NCBI RefSeq assembly: GCF_028826105.1
Contig: NZ_JAQGPL010000001.1
Span: forward strand, 3,684,501 to 3,748,500
From: Paenibacillus humicola
Lineage (GTDB): Bacteria > Bacillota > Bacilli > Paenibacillales > Paenibacillaceae
DNA length: 64,000 bases
Direction: 5' to 3'
This document shows positions 62,995 to 64,000 of this stretch, in pieces (position 1 is the first letter of the stretch; every line of letters starts with the position of its first letter). The notes under the pieces were generated by a model that did not search any database, had not been told where the DNA came from, and saw only the letters and a program-made list of their open reading frames with translations. The position numbers and the translations under genes are program-made.

Positions 62995-63024
62995 ATTATA
63001 TGTCAAGACGAAAGTCAGTGTCAA
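62995..63024 (-). promoter_or_regulatory. Sigma-A promoter of rpsU-yqeY
   Basis: TTGACA (63024-63019), 18 bp, TATAAT (63000-62995), both perfect hexamers. A second TTGACA overlaps the spacer at 63006-63001. Confidence 0.9.
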
Positions 63025-63075
63025 CTTAAGGCAGCTGCATGCTGCCGGTTCCCTTTCTTCCGTCCCGGCTTCCCA

Positions 63076-63417
63076 TTAACCGGTAACCGCGCCGAGCTTC
63101 CTGCCGCCCAGCAGATGCAGGTGCAGATGGTAAACGACCTGGCCGCCGTCGGCATTGCAATTGTTGACGAGCCGGTAGCCGGATTCGGCGATCCCCTGCT
63201 CCGCGGCGATTTGGCGGGCGACCGTGAAGATTTCGGCCATCAGGGCGTCATGCTCCGCCGCGACATCGTTCATCGTAGGAATATGCGCCTTCGGAATGAT
63301 CAAAATATGTACCGGAGCGGCGGGCTGAATATCGTGAAAAGCCAAAATGCGTTCGTTCTCGAACACCTTGCGCGAAGGAACGGAACCTTCGACGATTTTG
63401 CAAAAAATACAATCCAT
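63076..63417 (-). CDS. hinT: HIT family nucleotide hydrolase (HinT-like)
   Basis: A 113-aa histidine-triad protein that cleaves nucleoside phosphoramidates and acyl-AMPs. CIFCKIVEG near the start has the Zn-type Cys pair, and VYHLHLHLLGG is the catalytic His triad, preceded by GYRLVNNCNADGGQ. AGGAGG-type SD (GGGAGGT) before ATG. A TATGAT -10 lies at 63466-63461. Confidence 0.95.
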   Translation of the reverse strand: MDCIFCKIVEGSVPSRKVFENERILAFHDIQPAAPVHILIIPKAHIPTMNDVAAEHDALMAEIFTVARQIAAEQGIAESGYRLVNNCNADGGQVVYHLHLHLLGGRKLGAVTG

Positions 63418-63469
63418 CCTAAGCTACCTCCCGCTCTTTGAATACGCGTTTCACCTTTCCATCATACCG

Positions 63470-63504
63470 AAAAAAACAGGGCTCGTCCAATCGAACGGGA
63501 AGCC
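63470..63504 (-). terminator. Intrinsic terminator of the 63537-63968 gene
   Basis: GGCT...GTTC and GGAC.AGCC form a two-part stem followed by CTGTTTTTTT on the minus strand. Confidence 0.6.
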
Positions 63505-63536
63505 GGCGCCAGGCGGAGCGCCGTCTTCCAAGCAAG

Positions 63537-63968
63537 TTACCAGAAAAACGGAAGGAGCGAAAATGCGACCAGTGCGGTAAGAGGAAATACCCGGCGAATG
63601 AATCTTCGCCGCGGAAAGAACGGAGACGGCGCAAACGGAGCGAAGGGAACGAAGCCCCGATGATAATCGTACTCTCCGCAATAAGGGACCGCCAGGTAGA
63701 CATGCTCGTCGTCGATATGTTCGACAAACCCGTCGCAGCACCAGCCGTCTTTCGTCTGCACCATGACGTATCGATATTTATGGTCGTGGCACCACTTTTT
63801 TACTTCGTGAACCTCCATCGGCTTTTTGTGCTCCGGCATTGCTGCCGGCATAACCGCCGTCGGTTTTTTGTGCTCCGGCATCACCGCCGTCGGTTTTTTA
63901 TGCATTTCATGGACGACGGGAGCGGTGGACGTTTTCGTCACCGGCGAAGTTGAAGCCTTGCTTTCCAT
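63537..63968 (-). CDS. Hypothetical repeat-containing protein
   Basis: About 143 aa. A His/Lys/Pro-rich N-terminal part contains imperfect repeats of the type MPEHKKPTAV (three copies, about 22-55), then a compact domain (KWCHDHKYRYVMVQTKDGWCCDGFVEHIDDEHVYLAVPYCG) with four Cys, and a C-terminal hydrophobic segment of about 20 residues (FPLTALVAFSLLPFFW). ATG 63968 has AGGAGG 11 bases upstream; ATG 63977 is too close. The Cys/Tyr-rich middle and His-rich repeats look like spore coat or crust proteins, but this is inference. Not recognised. Confidence 0.72.
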   Translation of the reverse strand: MESKASTSPVTKTSTAPVVHEMHKKPTAVMPEHKKPTAVMPAAMPEHKKPMEVHEVKKWCHDHKYRYVMVQTKDGWCCDGFVEHIDDEHVYLAVPYCGEYDYHRGFVPFAPFAPSPFFPRRRFIRRVFPLTALVAFSLLPFFW

Positions 63969-64000
63969 GCGGGTCATAACCTCCTGAAAGTGATTGCTGC

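Noticed and set aside
1..64000. Prophage, integrase, transposase, tRNA or toxin-antitoxin genes
   Set aside because: I searched for these by eye on both strands and saw none.

Overview
The window comes from a high-GC, endospore-forming member of the Bacillales, most likely Paenibacillaceae (Paenibacillus, Cohnella or a relative). The reasons are the blend of Bacillus-type gene order (dcw cluster with spoVD; the yla block; the long yqe/yqf block around sigA-dnaG, recO-era and rpsU), the sporulation genes (spoVD, rsfA-like, ylaJ-like, yqfC, yqfD), a meso-DAP type MurE, bacillithiol synthesis (BshC), and frequent GTG and TTG starts with strong Shine-Dalgarno (SD) sequences. It looks like conserved core chromosome. 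I see no prophage, insertion sequence, CRISPR array or plasmid function.

Layout. 1-10.4 kb, minus strand: the front of the division and cell-wall cluster (mraZ-rsmH-ftsL-pbpB-spoVD-murE-murF-mraY; murD should follow left of base 1). Four MraZ-box-like repeats lie upstream of mraZ. A small divergent gene resembling sigma-70 region 2 follows. 11-17.6 kb: a DUF4349 lipoprotein, ahcY, bshC, a DUF3397 membrane protein, panE and an RsfA-like regulator. 17.8-24.6 kb: small and poorly known genes (DUF2626, a MidA-like methyltransferase, a secreted coiled-coil protein overlapping tail-to-tail with a solute-binding protein, an unknown 163-aa protein). 22.6-29.4 kb: the yla-like block (PIN-PhoH ATPase, YhcN/YlaJ lipoprotein, PNPOx-like protein, LCP ligase, YlaH-like protein, typA). 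29.6-39 kb: two divergent TerC proteins flanking a 41-bp palindromic tandem array, a cysteine desulfurase-thiI pair, a lytic transglycosylase, DUF1540 and YpuI proteins, a multidomain subtilisin-like protease, an unknown protein with a possible class II aminoacyl-tRNA-synthetase-like C-terminus, and the RNase P RNA gene.

39.7-63.4 kb, minus strand: a long macrosynteny block matching Bacillus subtilis: Nif3/YqfO, trmK, sigA, dnaG, yqxD, yqfL, glyS, glyQ (with a T-box leader), recO, yqzL, era, cdd, dgkA, ybeY, yqfF/pgpH, phoH, yqfD, yqfC, floA, nfeD, then a MATE exporter, yqeY, rpsU and hinT. A repeat-containing hypothetical protein closes the window.

The genes serve growth and envelope building: peptidoglycan precursors and septal or spore-cortex transpeptidases, transcription and replication initiation, glycine charging, rRNA and tRNA maturation, lipid recycling, membrane microdomains, and sporulation. 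The parts with least precedent are the palindromic repeat family that ends at ribosome binding sites, the hairpin ladder after mraY, the region-2-only sigma-like protein, the class II synthetase-like orphan and the sensor-like module on the S8 protease. No complete new multi-gene system is evident.
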